A stretch of DNA of 64,000 nt. Origin: Brevipalpus yothersi. Taxonomy: Eukaryota; Arthropoda; Arachnida; Trombidiformes; Tenuipalpidae. Where the stretch lies: positions 62,001 through 126,000 of the forward strand of contig QZCP01000042.1 of NCBI GenBank assembly GCA_003956705.1, in the 5' to 3' direction. Below, one piece after another: positions 13,319 to 26,453 of the stretch (the stretch's first letter is position 1; each line of letters begins with the position of its first letter). The translations under genes were made by a program, and so were the position numbers. Below the pieces are notes generated by a model that saw nothing but the letters and a program-made list of their open reading frames with translations, was not told where the DNA came from and made no database searches.

Positions 13319-14365
13319 CTACTTTGACAAATTACGATGATTTGATAATAGAAAATTTGGAGAATTAACACAACAACGATAACATTTTACAGTGAATGTC
13401 TTGATGAATATTGATGATAGCATCATATTTGATACAACTTCCGCAGCCAAGTTGTTCAGAGAAAATTTTTCGGAGAAAACTGGCTGATTATAGCGAAGAA
13501 AAGGTCGAGAACAAGAGCAACACCAATCGCTCCGAATTTGGATAACATCTTCCATATCTTTGGGCATATAAAGTGGTAAACTGGTAATGAGAGGTGCTCT
13601 TCGGATTACCTCTCGGGCTGCCAATGAAAATAGATCAGGAAACTTTAGTGACTGTTGGAGTGTGACTTCATCCTTGACCACAAGAGGATTATCGGACACA
13701 TCTAGCCTCGTTAGGCTGACTTTATCGGAGAATATTTTCAAAAATCGATGATTGAAACTGCGTAAACTATTGTTACTCAAAAACAATTCCTTCAATTTAA
13801 CACAATTAGCCAGTGTGAATGGAAGATACTTTAGATCATTATGACTAAGATTAAGTGATACCAAATTTCTTAACATACCAACTTGAAGAGGCAAAAATTT
13901 CAACTTATTGTGACTCAAATTGAGTGTAACTAGTCGTCGAAATTTGATCACAATAGTACTCTCAAGGCGTACAATGTGATTTTTTGAGAGGTCAAGAAGC
14001 TCAAGAGCAGCACATGATGCCAATCTCGATGGGATATCATTAAGAGAACAATCGTTCAATGTGATACTGGTCAATTGATGTATATTTAGGGTTGATAAAA
14101 TTTCATCTCTTGTCAATCCAAATGAGCTCAGCGAAAATTGATTGTTATTGCATGGTGATGATCGCCGGCCAGTGACTTGTTGGAGAACTGATTTCGCAAA
14201 TCTGATCGAATTAACTGAACTCGTAGTACGTTCATCAGGAGTTAGTTTGCGAACTTTAATTGTCTTGAGAACCTTCTTCTTAACAGGAACATTATTTTTC
14301 TTGATGGAAACACTGTTTAATTTCATAATATCCGAAGACTTTGATACACTCCTTTTTTGGGCCAT
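13319..14365 (-). CDS. LRR1: LRR protein 1 homologue (LRR1/PPIL5-like)
   Basis: Single-exon gene of 348 residues; I chose the ATG at 14365 because the open frame upstream of it begins only with a non-ATG codon. LRR1 in other animals is the substrate receptor of a CUL2-RBX1 ubiquitin ligase that unloads the CMG helicase at replication termination. The centre has about five leucine-rich repeats (LxxLxLSxNxL patterns such as LVTLNLSHNKLKFLP). After them comes the family's C-terminal module: an FSLAAREVI helix, a P-L-Y-M-P turn and paired cysteines (CCSCSRPF and later CYRCCVNS), which match the end of vertebrate LRR1 in order and spacing. Oddly, the N-terminal region of about 85 residues is short, basic and Lys-rich, where vertebrate LRR1 has a larger PH-like domain. 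Either that domain has diverged or an upstream exon is missing. The family call rests on the C-terminal match from memory. Confidence 0.72.
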   Translation of the reverse strand: MAQKRSVSKSSDIMKLNSVSIKKNNVPVKKKVLKTIKVRKLTPDERTTSSVNSIRFAKSVLQQVTGRRSSPCNNNQFSLSSFGLTRDEILSTLNIHQLTSITLNDCSLNDIPSRLASCAALELLDLSKNHIVRLESTIVIKFRRLVTLNLSHNKLKFLPLQVGMLRNLVSLNLSHNDLKYLPFTLANCVKLKELFLSNNSLRSFNHRFLKIFSDKVSLTRLDVSDNPLVVKDEVTLQQSLKFPDLFSLAAREVIRRAPLITSLPLYMPKDMEDVIQIRSDWCCSCSRPFLRYNQPVFSEKFSLNNLAAEVVSNMMLSSIFIKTFTVKCYRCCVNSPNFLLSNHRNLSK

Positions 14366-16440
14366 TAAAATTAGTTGAATTAATTTCAACTCACTCTCTT
14401 TCTTCGCCTCTTTCTCACTTACTCACTTATAGTTAGTTGATTGATTGATCATCAATTGTGAATTAAAAACAACATCAATCAATATTTGAATCAATTCAAT
14501 TCACAAGTATCAATCAAAAGTTTTGATTCAAAACAAAAACAAAGTTTTTTCGTTTTGCCGCTCAAAAAAACTGGTGGAAAATTTTTGGCGCCTAATTCAA
14601 ATAGTAGTGCTAACTTGTAGAAGTTCAAAGTTGAAAAGAGTCTTGATAAGGAATTTTTGAACTTTTAAAATTTTCACTGCCTCGTTCATAACCTTTTGTT
14701 AAGTAGTCTAGAAAACCTTGATAGATATTCAATTGATCGACAGATAATTTTTCGCTGAATAATTAGAGGATTGTTGGTATTTGTACACGTTTCTTGATTC
14801 TAATACCCAATCAATTTTCGATGAGAAAATTGTGATCGGCGGTTGTGTAGATACCGATGGTTGAGATTTGACCTCATTTACCAATTTCGTAAAGACCCTT
14901 ATCAGAATGGTGGAGAATGATATTTGATCTGAAATCTCTTGATTCTACATCTTCCGAACTACACTTTGAATTTGGATGGGAATCAAATTACTAATATAAA
15001 TGGAAAAAACTTATTTTATACTTTGTGGAAAAATAATCCACAAAATTTTCTCAAAAATGGCCTCTCAGATAGCAACTGAATTTGGGTATAGATCTTATCT
15101 GATCTTCTAATTCATAGCCTATTACGATTTCTAACAAGGTTGTGAGTGCTTGGTCTACCTATGGACTTGAAATTTTCTTGAAAATTCCACTCAATATCTG
15201 CTCTAATTGTTGTTAATTGTTGGAGCTGTTTAGAAATTTCAGCTAAACCTTGAATGGCTACCAGTATAACTTAGCTTCTCTTATTACAATATAGTAAAAA
15301 ATTCTATGGATTTCTTAAATATTTTATTGATTCAAGTGAGCAAAATCTAATGATATTGGCAATAGAATCGAAAAAAAAAATTCATCTATAACAATATATT
15401 GTGATAAAAAAATTGATAGCCACGCAGTTTAGAATAATTGTGTTCCATGGTCTTGATATGGCTGAAGAGGTATCTAGAATGAGAGAGTGGAAGGAAGAAA
15501 GAATAAAAATCATGATAAGTACATGTCAAATTAGTATGATTGAGAAATAAAAGGTAACCAAAGAAGGTAGAAAAATGAGCTTCGTAAGCAATATTCCGTC
15601 TTTTAAATTCAAATACCTTATCCACCCTCCATTTGTAAGAAAGAAATCAGAATTTCATGAAGTAAGGATGGACAGAAGAATATAGAAGAACAGAATTTTG
15701 AAAAAAAATCCCATGTTCTTCTGGGACAATGGCCATAGCCTTAAGCACACATGTACATATGCATTCTGACAAGAAGTGAAGCTCCACTGAAGTCAAATTA
15801 AGAATACAAGGAGCCAGATTGCTATTCTCCATTCTTCATGAATACAAAACAATACTTTTGCATGGCAATAAAGACGTTTTATGGTAAAAAGGTTGAAGAT
15901 GAGAAAAGAGAAAGAGAGAAGAAGATGAAAAGGACTGGGAAATGATCTTCATCACGGATGCAAAGTAAAATTAACATGGTTATTTTCTCTCCATACTCTT
16001 TGCCATAAAACAGATTCATGAATCTTTTTCTCCCTCTTTCTCTTTTACTATCTTTCCTCTTTCTCTGTGATTCCAATTCTCTAGCATTGCCAAACCTTAT
16101 CACAACTAATTGTGTAATAAGAAGGCTTGATTACAGCGCAGGTAATTATTGATGAACTTGGGAATCACAAAATAAGCTAAGCTCTTTATCCCATTATCTT
16201 CATCAAGCTTGATGCATTATGGGGGTTAATGCTATGAGTATAACATTGTCCTAGTTAGTAGTAGAGTAGTATTTCTTTGTTGTTGTCATTCATGAGAATT
16301 CTGCTTGGTTGATTCAACAACTTACACAAGGATGGAGAGAAAAATAATGGCAAAGAATATTTTGATTTTCTAATAAAATGGCAACAATGGCCAAGGGAAT
16401 ATTTTCTATTCTTCACACACATGTGGAAAAAATAACTTAC
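14366..16440. other. Gap between LRR1-like gene and beat-like exon
   Basis: I looked here on the minus strand for the second Ig domain expected of a beaten-path protein and found no convincing exon. Otherwise AT-rich with no supported feature. Confidence 0.4.
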
Positions 16441-18928
16441 CCTGAACAAGCATCATGGCTTCTTTTAAATCTGTATGTAAAGTACCCAAAACTGATACTT
16501 CACAGGTAAAATTTCCACTTGTATCATCATTTACATTACGCAAAACAATGCGTGTGAAATTGGTTTGTTGTATCTGTATTAAAGGGGAGAGAGAAATAAA
16601 GAATTCATGAATGATTCTGAATGAACAATCGAGGGTTCAATGATTGGTGACTTGATTTCGAAGCTTATGCCCTTCTCATAGAGTGCTAGAATAGGTGCAA
16701 AATTTCCGGGTGGAAAAATTATAGCGTATACTGACTGAACAATTTGTTTGTTCATGATAATTTTCTTCAAGCCTGCTACAAATAAGCTCGGAAAATTGAT
16801 TTCTACTACTAGCGAGCATTATTGCTGTTGTCAAGCTTGTCAATTTTGTCACCTAGTTAACATATGCCTCTTTTTTTACCCAAAATAACAAAGGATACAT
16901 GGCATCTGAAAGTCGATACTTTCTTCACGATAGGAATTGGGAAGAGACAAGCAAGTCTTGCAAAACTCATTCTGAGGAGAACAGATATTAAGCATATATT
17001 TTCCCATAAGATATAACTGATTGAAGCTGGAAAAAACTTGAACATTCTCAGAAAATATGAGAATAGTATAGTTCAAAATTGCATATCTCATGTAGGACCA
17101 TCTCTATGCCCGTATATTATGGCAAATTATCTGACCTTTTCATGATTGAAGAGCTCAGGCCCAGACTATCAGTAATAATTCAAGGGAACAAATTTTCTCA
17201 AAACCTTGTTAGAAGGAGAAGTTGGACTCCTACAATATTGTTAATTTTGTTCTGTCAGAGTAGCAATAATATGAGAATCCAATGCTCTAGCAATTAGTAT
17301 CAGGAGTGTTGATATTAGTCCAGAGCTCCACTCTTATTGAGCATTTCAGAATAAAATTAGAAGTTTTTCGTTTTTTTTCTTCTCCGATTTGTGAAATATT
17401 CGCCATAAACATGAGCAAAACTTTACTCTTGTGACTAAAATAATCTATAATAAAACAAGGCAATATCAGTGTGGTTTGAAGCTAATAAAAACTGAGAATC
17501 TCTGCGGATATCTGTTCCAAGTAAATAGTCAGTCTGGAATAAGTATACTGTTCAGTCTAGATAGAATGAAATTTTCCAGGACTTTGCAACTGGTTGGGTA
17601 ATCATGGATGAAAATGACTTCAAAAGCTATTGAATTTGAAAATCGAATGGAGAAAGTTGTATCATCGAAAAGTAAGTGCTCTGAACAAGATGAAAATGAT
17701 TCTATGGACATGTGAGTATGGTAAAAAAGAAGAAGCATCGAAAAAATAGAGATACAGGATAGGAAGAGAAAGAAAAGAGAAACATTGAATTTCAAAAGGA
17801 GAGCAAAAGAGAAGAAAGAGGAAAACATTATAGAACGGAAAGATAAAGAATGGAAAAATAAAAACAGAAACAGTTCATACTTGCAACACTAGACACCAAA
17901 TCATCGTGAATCAAATCGAGAATAAACAATTTCTATCATAATTCATGAGCTGAAATTCAGATAAACCAGAGACAACCTCAAATCACTCTCATTTTTCTTA
18001 TTATACAGGGAATAGCTTTCTATTAGAGAGGGGAATGGGAGGGGAAGAAGTCGAAAGGAAAGAGAAAAGTGAAGATTTGAGATGCAGGTATTCTGTGGCC
18101 AGAAGAAGAAAAGCCAAATACAGCAAGTAAAGGAAACGGAATAAGTTTCCTGCTCAAACATTCTCTCTCTCTTTCTCAGTTTCTCTATTTGACTTGGAAA
18201 TATACTCAAAATGCTATCAAATACAAAAGCTCTAGCATCTACTAAGCTATTACCGTATTCCCTATCATCACCATTCCCTTTTTGTATACTATATGAATGT
18301 GAACATCAAAATACCATAGGGCTTTCCATATGTGCTCGAATGTCTCAAATTTTCCATAAAAAACTAGGAAATATCATTTCATTTGTCCACTTCTATACTA
18401 AAATTCCAGAAAAGGTCTCTTTATTCATTCAGATACAGTCTCAATTAGAAAATGAAGTGACAAGATCAAGGAAAGTCTACTGTTAAAATATCATCCCAAA
18501 GCTAAACCACTTGCTGTTGATCATAAAAGGAATCAAAGTTCATTGAATATTAAAAAACAATTACTGGATGGACTGATTGCCTTTGGAAGGCTTCGAAGCT
18601 GTCTACCAGCAGCTCAGATTATGAATTATATGGCTATCAATTCATATTTTGATTTTTTCCTGACCTTTATTTGGATTCATTGATTTTCATAAATATATAT
18701 AAGTATATATATATATTCACCCGCAAATGCCCGGAATGAATAACGCACTGGATGTTTATCATCAAACAGAATTCTCTTTTTCACTATTCTTTCTTTGGAC
18801 AAAAAGTGTATGCTTGAAATCATTAGTATTCACCGTTCTATCAGTAGGCAAATGAAGGGAATGAAAAGAGAGCATTCAAGTGGGTACCCGAAAGCCCTGG
18901 AATGGCAATCCATATCGTCGAGAGAGTT

Positions 18929-18968
<40 letters not shown>

Positions 18969-21900
18969 AATGGATGAGGTGGAGATTCCTTAATATGACA
19001 CTTGCCTCGGGGAAATGATGGAAATTGTTTCACCAAATTAGTGACTCTATTCATTCTCTTTCTCTCTCTCTCTTTCTATGTCTCTCATGCTCTCTTCCGT
19101 TCTCTCTTCTCTTTCTCCATTATACTCACTCTTGATTGTCTTCAGTCCGTTTTCATATCATTCTCCATACTCTGGTTCTCAGAGACATTGAAGATGAACA
19201 GAATATTCCTCTGTCTCTATTCCTCATCTCAGCTTCCTACAATCCAGCAAACACTCCCGGCCAACAAGAAGCATGATATCATCATGATCATCAAAATGAA
19301 GACAATATTAGCCATAACATCATTGAACGATATCCTGTGAAGCTAAATGGGTCAGATAGTTAATGAATTCTATGATCAATTCTTTTTTCCTCTCAGAGAG
19401 GAGAACCGTGTAAATTTTCATGATATACAGACTAGTATCTCAAAGTTTTTAGCTATAAAATTTGCAATTTTAAATCGTTTCAAACTCAAGGAATTCAGAT
19501 ATGTGTTTCAAGTACATCATATCACGTTAAATAGAATAAATCCAAAGAATCAAATAAAGACTGCAACGTTCTCTTCCAGAATTTCTTCAAATTCACCAAA
19601 ATTTAAGCCCAGTTACAAGAGGAATCTGACTTTTCATCAAGGAATTTAGCCCAAATTTGGGCACAAATTTGGATCAAAGAATAAAAGTATTTCTATCTGT
19701 TTCTCTCTTTTTCAGCTGAGCCGCTTAGCTGCACTCCAATTTGAGAGCCTCTAGCCTTTTAATTTGCATCCTAACCACTTGAATGTTAATTAGACATGTA
19801 TTGACAAATCGACGGAATACTACTGATTCAATCAAACGTGTTTTGTGGAACCACTCTACATGCAGTCTGATTAGACTTTCGATGAGATGCCTCAAGCTCA
19901 AAAGAAGAGGGCCTACATATTCGGGCAATACTTGGTGCCTGAATTTGCTACTAGGAAAATGAAAAAAAGGTTTTGTGGTCTTTAAAAGCTTTATAAATGA
20001 ACATCTATTGGATTTCAATGAAGTAATTTGAGTATTTTTCTTCTATTTGAAGGCGTAAGAAAAAGTTCTTCTGATAATATTCACACACAAATCCTAAATC
20101 TTATGAGGATCTTATTTTTCTTCACAGAACTCTCTTTTTCTCTTCTCTCTCGATATTGAATGCACTTCTAAGCTGTACATTCTCAAAAAATCTCAGCATG
20201 ATGAACCGTTTATTGGTACTCAAATTTGCTAAGATGAGGTGAAAATTTTGACTCAAAATGAAATCGCAAGAGTGATCACATCCTCATAATACTTTTTTCA
20301 CTCAAGAAGGAATCATCCAACTTCATCCAGTCCTATAATGAATATTTGCTAAGCCTCTAATTAAGTTTAACATGCCACTGTACAGACAACAGATCCTTCT
20401 CTCTCTCTCTCTCTTTTCCGTTGTAGTCTACTCTATTTCTTCCTGAATTCTGATGGAGAGAGAATCTGTGGTTCATTGGAAAAATTGCAACAACATGAGA
20501 GAGATAAAAGGAAAAAGAAACTCTCATGGCTGATCCTAGAATCGAAAAAGGATGGTTGAGCGTTGATGAATACGTTACACTTATGTGTAACATATTCAGC
20601 TAAATTTGATTGGATCTTGATTCACTTCTGTTCACTGGTAACCATCTCTCCTCCACCATCCTCACTTGCCATCACTATAGATGACAAAACAATCTGTAAT
20701 TCAATAATATTGAAGAGGACTCTCGACGGATAAAGAGAAAGAGAGACGCAAAAGATATGAGGCCAAGTATGTGGAGACTTTTTCTGATGAGAGAGACACT
20801 CTTTGTTAAAGACTAAGACAATTGTCGAGGATAGATGAGAACGCCTTTCAATTCTGTTTTCTTCATCTTACTGTCCCTCTTTCTATTCTATTTCTCTAAT
20901 CATGCATCGTACAAAACCCTGACAACCAAATGGCCTGCAATGGACAGATATCACAGTTTTTAGTCTTTCATATTTATTATTATTCACTTAAGTGCTCGAG
21001 ATTCCATCCAAACTGTATTCTAAGATATTTCAGATATTTCAGAGGATATTCCAAAAATCTCTAGCCATTATAAGCCCCAGATTTCATCAGGATCATGAAG
21101 AATACAGTAAGTGAATAAGTCATCTCAAAAAAATAAATGGATTGAATTACTGCTTGAATTGAAATCAAAATTCATTGCCAGAACTGAACTATTTTGATAT
21201 TCTAGATTGCCACTCCAATTTTGTGATAATTTAAACTATATTTACCAATACTAATAATTTAAAAAGTTATAACCATGAGCACATCTATATTGGCCATTTC
21301 ATTCTTAATTATTCATGAAATTGAGTGTGTTATAGTAGAAAATAGTGAAAAAAAGCTTCAACTCACGTCAAAAACAATCCCTGGTAGCGTAAAGTATTGC
21401 ACTCTGTTGACTCCTTTCGGCTGATATCGATAGAATAAAAAATTTTCTTTGTACCAATTGACACTGTATATGGATTCACCTCTTTGAAGCTTATAGAAAC
21501 ACAATAGTTCAGCATTAGATCCATGTCTAACGATCGAAGGTACTCGTAACTCCGTTACATTAACTGCGTCCATAACTGTAAAAATAGTATTAAAATCGAA
21601 GCGGACTCGTTAGAACTGGGATGAATTATCATCATTGGCATCTTATTACGGACTAAGATGGTCAGTTTGAGAAGTTCGTCAACTTTGGTTGTGTTTTGAG
21701 GACCAAAATTATTCAAAAAATCTACAAAACAGTGTAAAACTTGCACAAAATGCACTAGAAACGACAAAATAAAACTTTTTTTGTCAACTTTAAGCGTTTT
21801 TCAATCATCTTCAGCTAGAAATATTGCAATATTTTAAGACCATCTACAATTTTTCTGGAATAACTGTTGAGTTGTATGTCTTTCATGGCTGAATGTGTGG

Positions 21901-22034
21901 AAAATATTTTCAAGCGATGGGAATTGTATTATTTCGACACCATACTAACCTTTTATTATTACCAAAAAACAAATTGTCAAAAGAATCGTTTTCGCCTTGT
22001 ATATTGAGAAAAAGTTTCTTGTCGAAAGCTTCAT
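16441..22034 (-). CDS. Beaten path (beat)-like secreted/GPI Ig protein, 5' exons
   Basis: Beat proteins are Ig-superfamily ligands of Sidestep receptors in arthropod axon guidance. Three exons read on the minus strand: 22034-21950 (ATG, signal peptide with core TILLTICFLVIIK), 21575-21367 and 16573-16441. Phases 1 and 0 match at both joins, giving 142 codons plus one base. The second exon has the family signature: a V-x-V-P start, first Ig cysteine (AELLCFYKL), SIYSVNWYKE with the core tryptophan, FYRYQPK, then FTLPGIVFD. The third has an N-glycosylation site, RIVLRNV and the second cysteine in SGNFTCEVSV. The exon 2 to 3 intron is 4.8 kb and holds no other gene I can support. The last exon ends at a good donor (G|gtaagt), but the exon for the second Ig domain was not found to its left, so the 3' end is unresolved. 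Confidence 0.83.
18930..18967. repeat. (GA)n microsatellite
   Basis: Uninterrupted GA run inside the large beat-like intron. Confidence 0.9.
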
Positions 22035-22879
22035 GATATTCTTGCACGATTCAAAAACGTGAAAATTGAAGAGTAAGCATGCAAAGTGAAAGAAAGCAAA
22101 TTTTATAGAAGTTTGTCTCAAATGATGAGAAGTCCAACCAAGCAAACATCATCAGAACCATGTTGAGATAAATTTTTCCATTTCAAGCAATCGAAAGATT
22201 GCAATAGGTCTCTGAGAATAACGGGAGTGGTATGTATCACTAAAACACTGTCCACATCCTCGGATTGTGTTATCATCATAGTTCTAGAACGGTGTACGAT
22301 CGATCAATTTAATCACCAAAAAATGAAACAAACTAACGCATTTCGCGGAGCATTTTACTCAACAATCCAAAAATTCTGTATTTCTTGCCCTGGAAGGCCA
22401 ACAAACTCCGATCGTCAAAAAAGTCCAATAACTTGTGATCTAGTTTTGCCAATGAAACTCATACACACATATACAGACACAAAATATCACGAAGCATGCT
22501 CTTTCCATGAAGAAATTCGAATGAATAGTTCTCTTGTTCTATTCGAAGACATTCGCGTTTCCTCTCTCTCTTTCTCTCTCTCTTCATAGCTCACTCACTT
22601 AATGTATATTATGATACAGCGGGAATCTCTATTCTCTCTCTCTTTCTTTTCATCCATCTTCCTCTCTTTCACTCAATTCTATCATGTTTGGAAACTATTT
22701 TTTCAATCTTCCACCGGCAATCACCTATCATCAGGCCAACAATCGATTCACCTTTTCACAGAATGATCAGAGTTTTATTTTCTCATTTTAGAGTCTCTTT
22801 TTTTGCTTCCTTCTTTTTGGTTTCTCTCTCTCTTCTCCACTTCATGTCATCCTCATCATTTTTGTCATCTTTTATACGC

Positions 22880-22884
<5 letters not shown>

Positions 22885-22927
<43 letters not shown>

Positions 22928-23140
22928 NNNNNNNNNNNNNNNNNNNNNNNNNNNNNNNNNNNNNNNNNNNNNNNNNNNNNNNNNNNNNNNNNNNNNNNNN
23001 NNNNNNNNNNNNNNNNNNNNNNNNNNNNNNNNNNNNNNNNNNNNNNNNNNNNNNNNNNNNNNNNNNNNNNNNNNNNNNNNNNNNNNNNNNNNNNNNNNNN
23101 NNNNNNNNNNNNNNNNNNNNNNNNNNNNNNNNNNNNNNNN

Positions 23141-23216
<76 letters not shown>
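22885..23216. repeat. (CT)n microsatellite with assembly gap
   Basis: A CT dinucleotide run is broken by 213 N at 22928-23140 and resumes as CT. The true length is unknown. Confidence 0.95.
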
Positions 23217-23219
<3 letters not shown>

Positions 23220-26200
23220 AGTCAGAACTTATCATGAACTTTTATATTCTTTCCGAAAAAAAATCTTGATGATGTCAACCATTCTGTGTGTGTGGTGTAT
23301 GTTGATCGTTGCTCATCATCATAATGATTCATTCATTGTCTTCAAATACTTTCTCTCCTCTTTTTATTGCCATCATTTTTGGCCTTTTCCTTAACTTTAA
23401 CAATTCTAATTACAGAGATTCAAAATTCAAGGGAATGTGATTTCTATTGACAACTTGACTTTTGCCGTAGCAGGAGAATATTTTCAAAGTTTGTTGGCTG
23501 TTTGAGAATCTTTTGCTTTCGCTCTCATTTCAGAAATTTGAGTATTCCAATTTTTTCATCACTAGCAAACCCTCCGCCTCAAATTCGGAGGCTCAAGAAA
23601 ATGAAATTCGGTCGAAGTTTCAATCAAAATGTTTTATTCGTATTTTTAAGACTCATTTTCATGTTCATTTCTAACTCAATAGTGAAAAGATTTGCTCAGA
23701 CACATTTCTTGTCACCAAAATTTTGTTCTAATCCTCTTTCTCTCCTCTTTTCTTCTATTACATCTTTTTTGAACTCTTTCCTTCTCTTCCTAGATTCATT
23801 CCAACATATTAAGCATACAAAATTCTGTGTTCAGTGATGGGATAAAACTGATGGACTGATGCAAAATCCTCTGGTAATTAAACATCTTACAACTCTCAGT
23901 TCAGAAGTCATTTCATTTGCATTAATCGTGAATATACACCTAAGCAAGAGGGCCTCAGCAATGGCAATGGTTTGGTGAATAGAACTTTCTCTCATCTCTT
24001 TTCTTCTCTCCCTTTCGGTTTACCATGTAATAGCAAAGTGGCCTGTCAAGATGTACATGCAAAATCATGGATTCTCTCCCTCTCTCTTATTCTCTATCTG
24101 TGTTAATGCAAATGTAAGTAATACACAAGTGGAAATAAATAAACGCAAGTATGTTTACTAGGGCTTTTCAAAAACGAACGGTTCCTCTTTTCTCCCGAAA
24201 AAAAAGAGAAAAGATGGACGTGTAAGAATAAACATGACACCAACACCATTCTTGGTGGATGTTTTACATACATGATGATTTTCTCTTGAATCTCTTTTCT
24301 CTTCTCTCATCTCTCTATTCCTCTTGATTTTGTATTTATTCGATGCGTTGGGCGGTAGAACTCTTGGGAAAAATTAAAGAGAGATGAAATAGGAACAGAA
24401 AAATCTGAAAGAGAGAGAAGAATGTTGGAGGAAGAGGAAGTAGACTGAAGAAAAAGAAAACTTTTCCTCCAAAATTGTTGAAAGCAGCCACAAGGATTCC
24501 AAATTGAACAAACTTTTACAGTTATATTCCAGATTGAGTTGTGTATGAGATTCTCATTGTTCTAATGGCTTAGTAAGTGTATCTTTCACTGAATACATCA
24601 TGATAGCTTCATTGTATGGAAAAAGAAGGGAAGAAAAAATAGGAAAGGCGATGAATTCGATTTCGAAACGATCACTCCAATCGAACTGTTGTTCTATTTT
24701 GCCTTCTGTTTTCTTCAGAACATCAATTTTTTTCCATTTCATCCACTATACGTCTGTCTTTTCCACTATTTTTTCAGTTTCATCTTCTCTGAATCATTTC
24801 TCCCTTATCCGCCGAGAACTCTACTTCCCTCTTTTCTATGTTTCCATTCCACTTCTATTCATGATAACGGAAAAAATCCTTAGAACTTTGTGGACTCTAT
24901 CCACTTTCGAACTGGCCACCATAAGAAAGTGTTCTCTATTGGTAACAGATAACACTCTAACAATATCATTTCGAATTTTGAGTAGAGATCCTATCTGATG
25001 GTTCAACTCAATTCATATAGCAATAAGAATTTTCTTGGAAGAATGATATTCTATTGGAACAGATCTTCATCTCAATATTTTTCCAGTTGACTTCACGATT
25101 CGATCAATCGAGATCATGTTTGGATTTGCTTTCGAAAGCTATTCCATCGGTCAACATAAACCAAAACCATCCCAAACACCATGGATTATCGATTGTGATC
25201 CTCTCTCAATCCGTGAGGCTTCCGTTTGTGGTCACTTTCAGATGGCCATAGAGCAATGGCAGAAAAGTTCCTCTGGTAAATAGAACTGGCCTTTGTAGAA
25301 CTTATATTCGATCCAATCGATAGCTATAATCCATGGATAATATTGAAGTGTTAGAGGCGAAAATTAAGTATCAATCCATTTCATCCTTCATCGTTGATGG
25401 ATGGTCAACAATGGGTCATTCTAATTATTTCATCGGAAAATGATCATGATTAATGATGGATGATGGCTTGTGAAAGTTTCCATTTGATGATGAAATATTG
25501 TCACCTACGATTGGTTCCGGTTATTCCAAAAGAAAGATGGATTCTCAGGCTCTTTGCAGGTATCATTTTCTTATCATGTATGGTGATCGATTAAATAGAA
25601 TTTTCTTCCAGAACGAAATGATCAGAACTTCTACTGAGGTGGAGTTCTAATTGTATTTCTAGAAAGAGTATGCCTGTTCCTGTGATATCATTTAAAGATA
25701 TTATTCCTGTGAAAAGGAGTGGCAAAATACATTTGAGCATCTTGATTTCAGATGAAAAGGTTAAATAGATGAGTTAATTAGTATTCATTTGATAATGTTA
25801 GGTGGGATGACATTTTTAATAGATTCTATAGGTACCAGAAAGTGATTAAGTTATTTAATTGTATTACCCATAGATCCTTGAGCATTGGCACTCATCTTAA
25901 ATTTTTTGGATATCAGTGAGCTCATCTCGTACTTCTCTCAGCTTTTTTTCCACGAGGTTTTACGAGTTTCTCAAATCTGGAGCATGATATCAGGGTTTGA
26001 ATTCTCTTCTTCCTGTTTTCAGATCTGAGTGCGTTCTGTAAGATAGTCTATCCCGAGTGCCTTATAACTTTTTAATCTAGATTTCAAAATTATCAAATCA
26101 ATAAGCTCTTTATCCGGGATATCTGGGCTGATTTCGAAACCATGCAAAGACCCGGACTTGTGAGCAAAGTGTGCCTTATATTTACTTGTTCCTCTGTTTT

Positions 26201-26345
26201 TGAGCTTTCTATCGCAATTGACTTGCTTTGCTCACCAAAACAGTACGAGGGCAGATTCAATTGAGTTTTGTTGATATGTCGTTTTTTATCTAGTTAACTC
26301 GATTAAATCTAGTTGAGAGCTTAAATGAGTTGGTGAAAGGATGAG

Positions 26346-26347
<2 letters not shown>

Positions 26348-26406
<59 letters not shown>

Positions 26407-26453
26407 TCAAATCTTGGATGACTTTTTGCTCTCTCTCTCTCTCTCTCTCTCTC
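26348..26453. repeat. (GA)n followed by (CT)n, inverted pair
   Basis: A GA run at about 26348-26402 is followed after 26 bases by a CT run at 26429-26453. The two are complementary, so the pair could form a 25-bp stem. Confidence 0.85.

Noticed and set aside
19347..19649. 100-codon plus-strand frame
   Set aside because: Composition is that of random AT-rich DNA, with no recognisable motif and no splice context; it lies in the beat-like intron.
22688..23269. 193-codon frame on the plus strand
   Set aside because: Most of it is CT repeat and N; the remainder is pyrimidine-rich low-complexity sequence.
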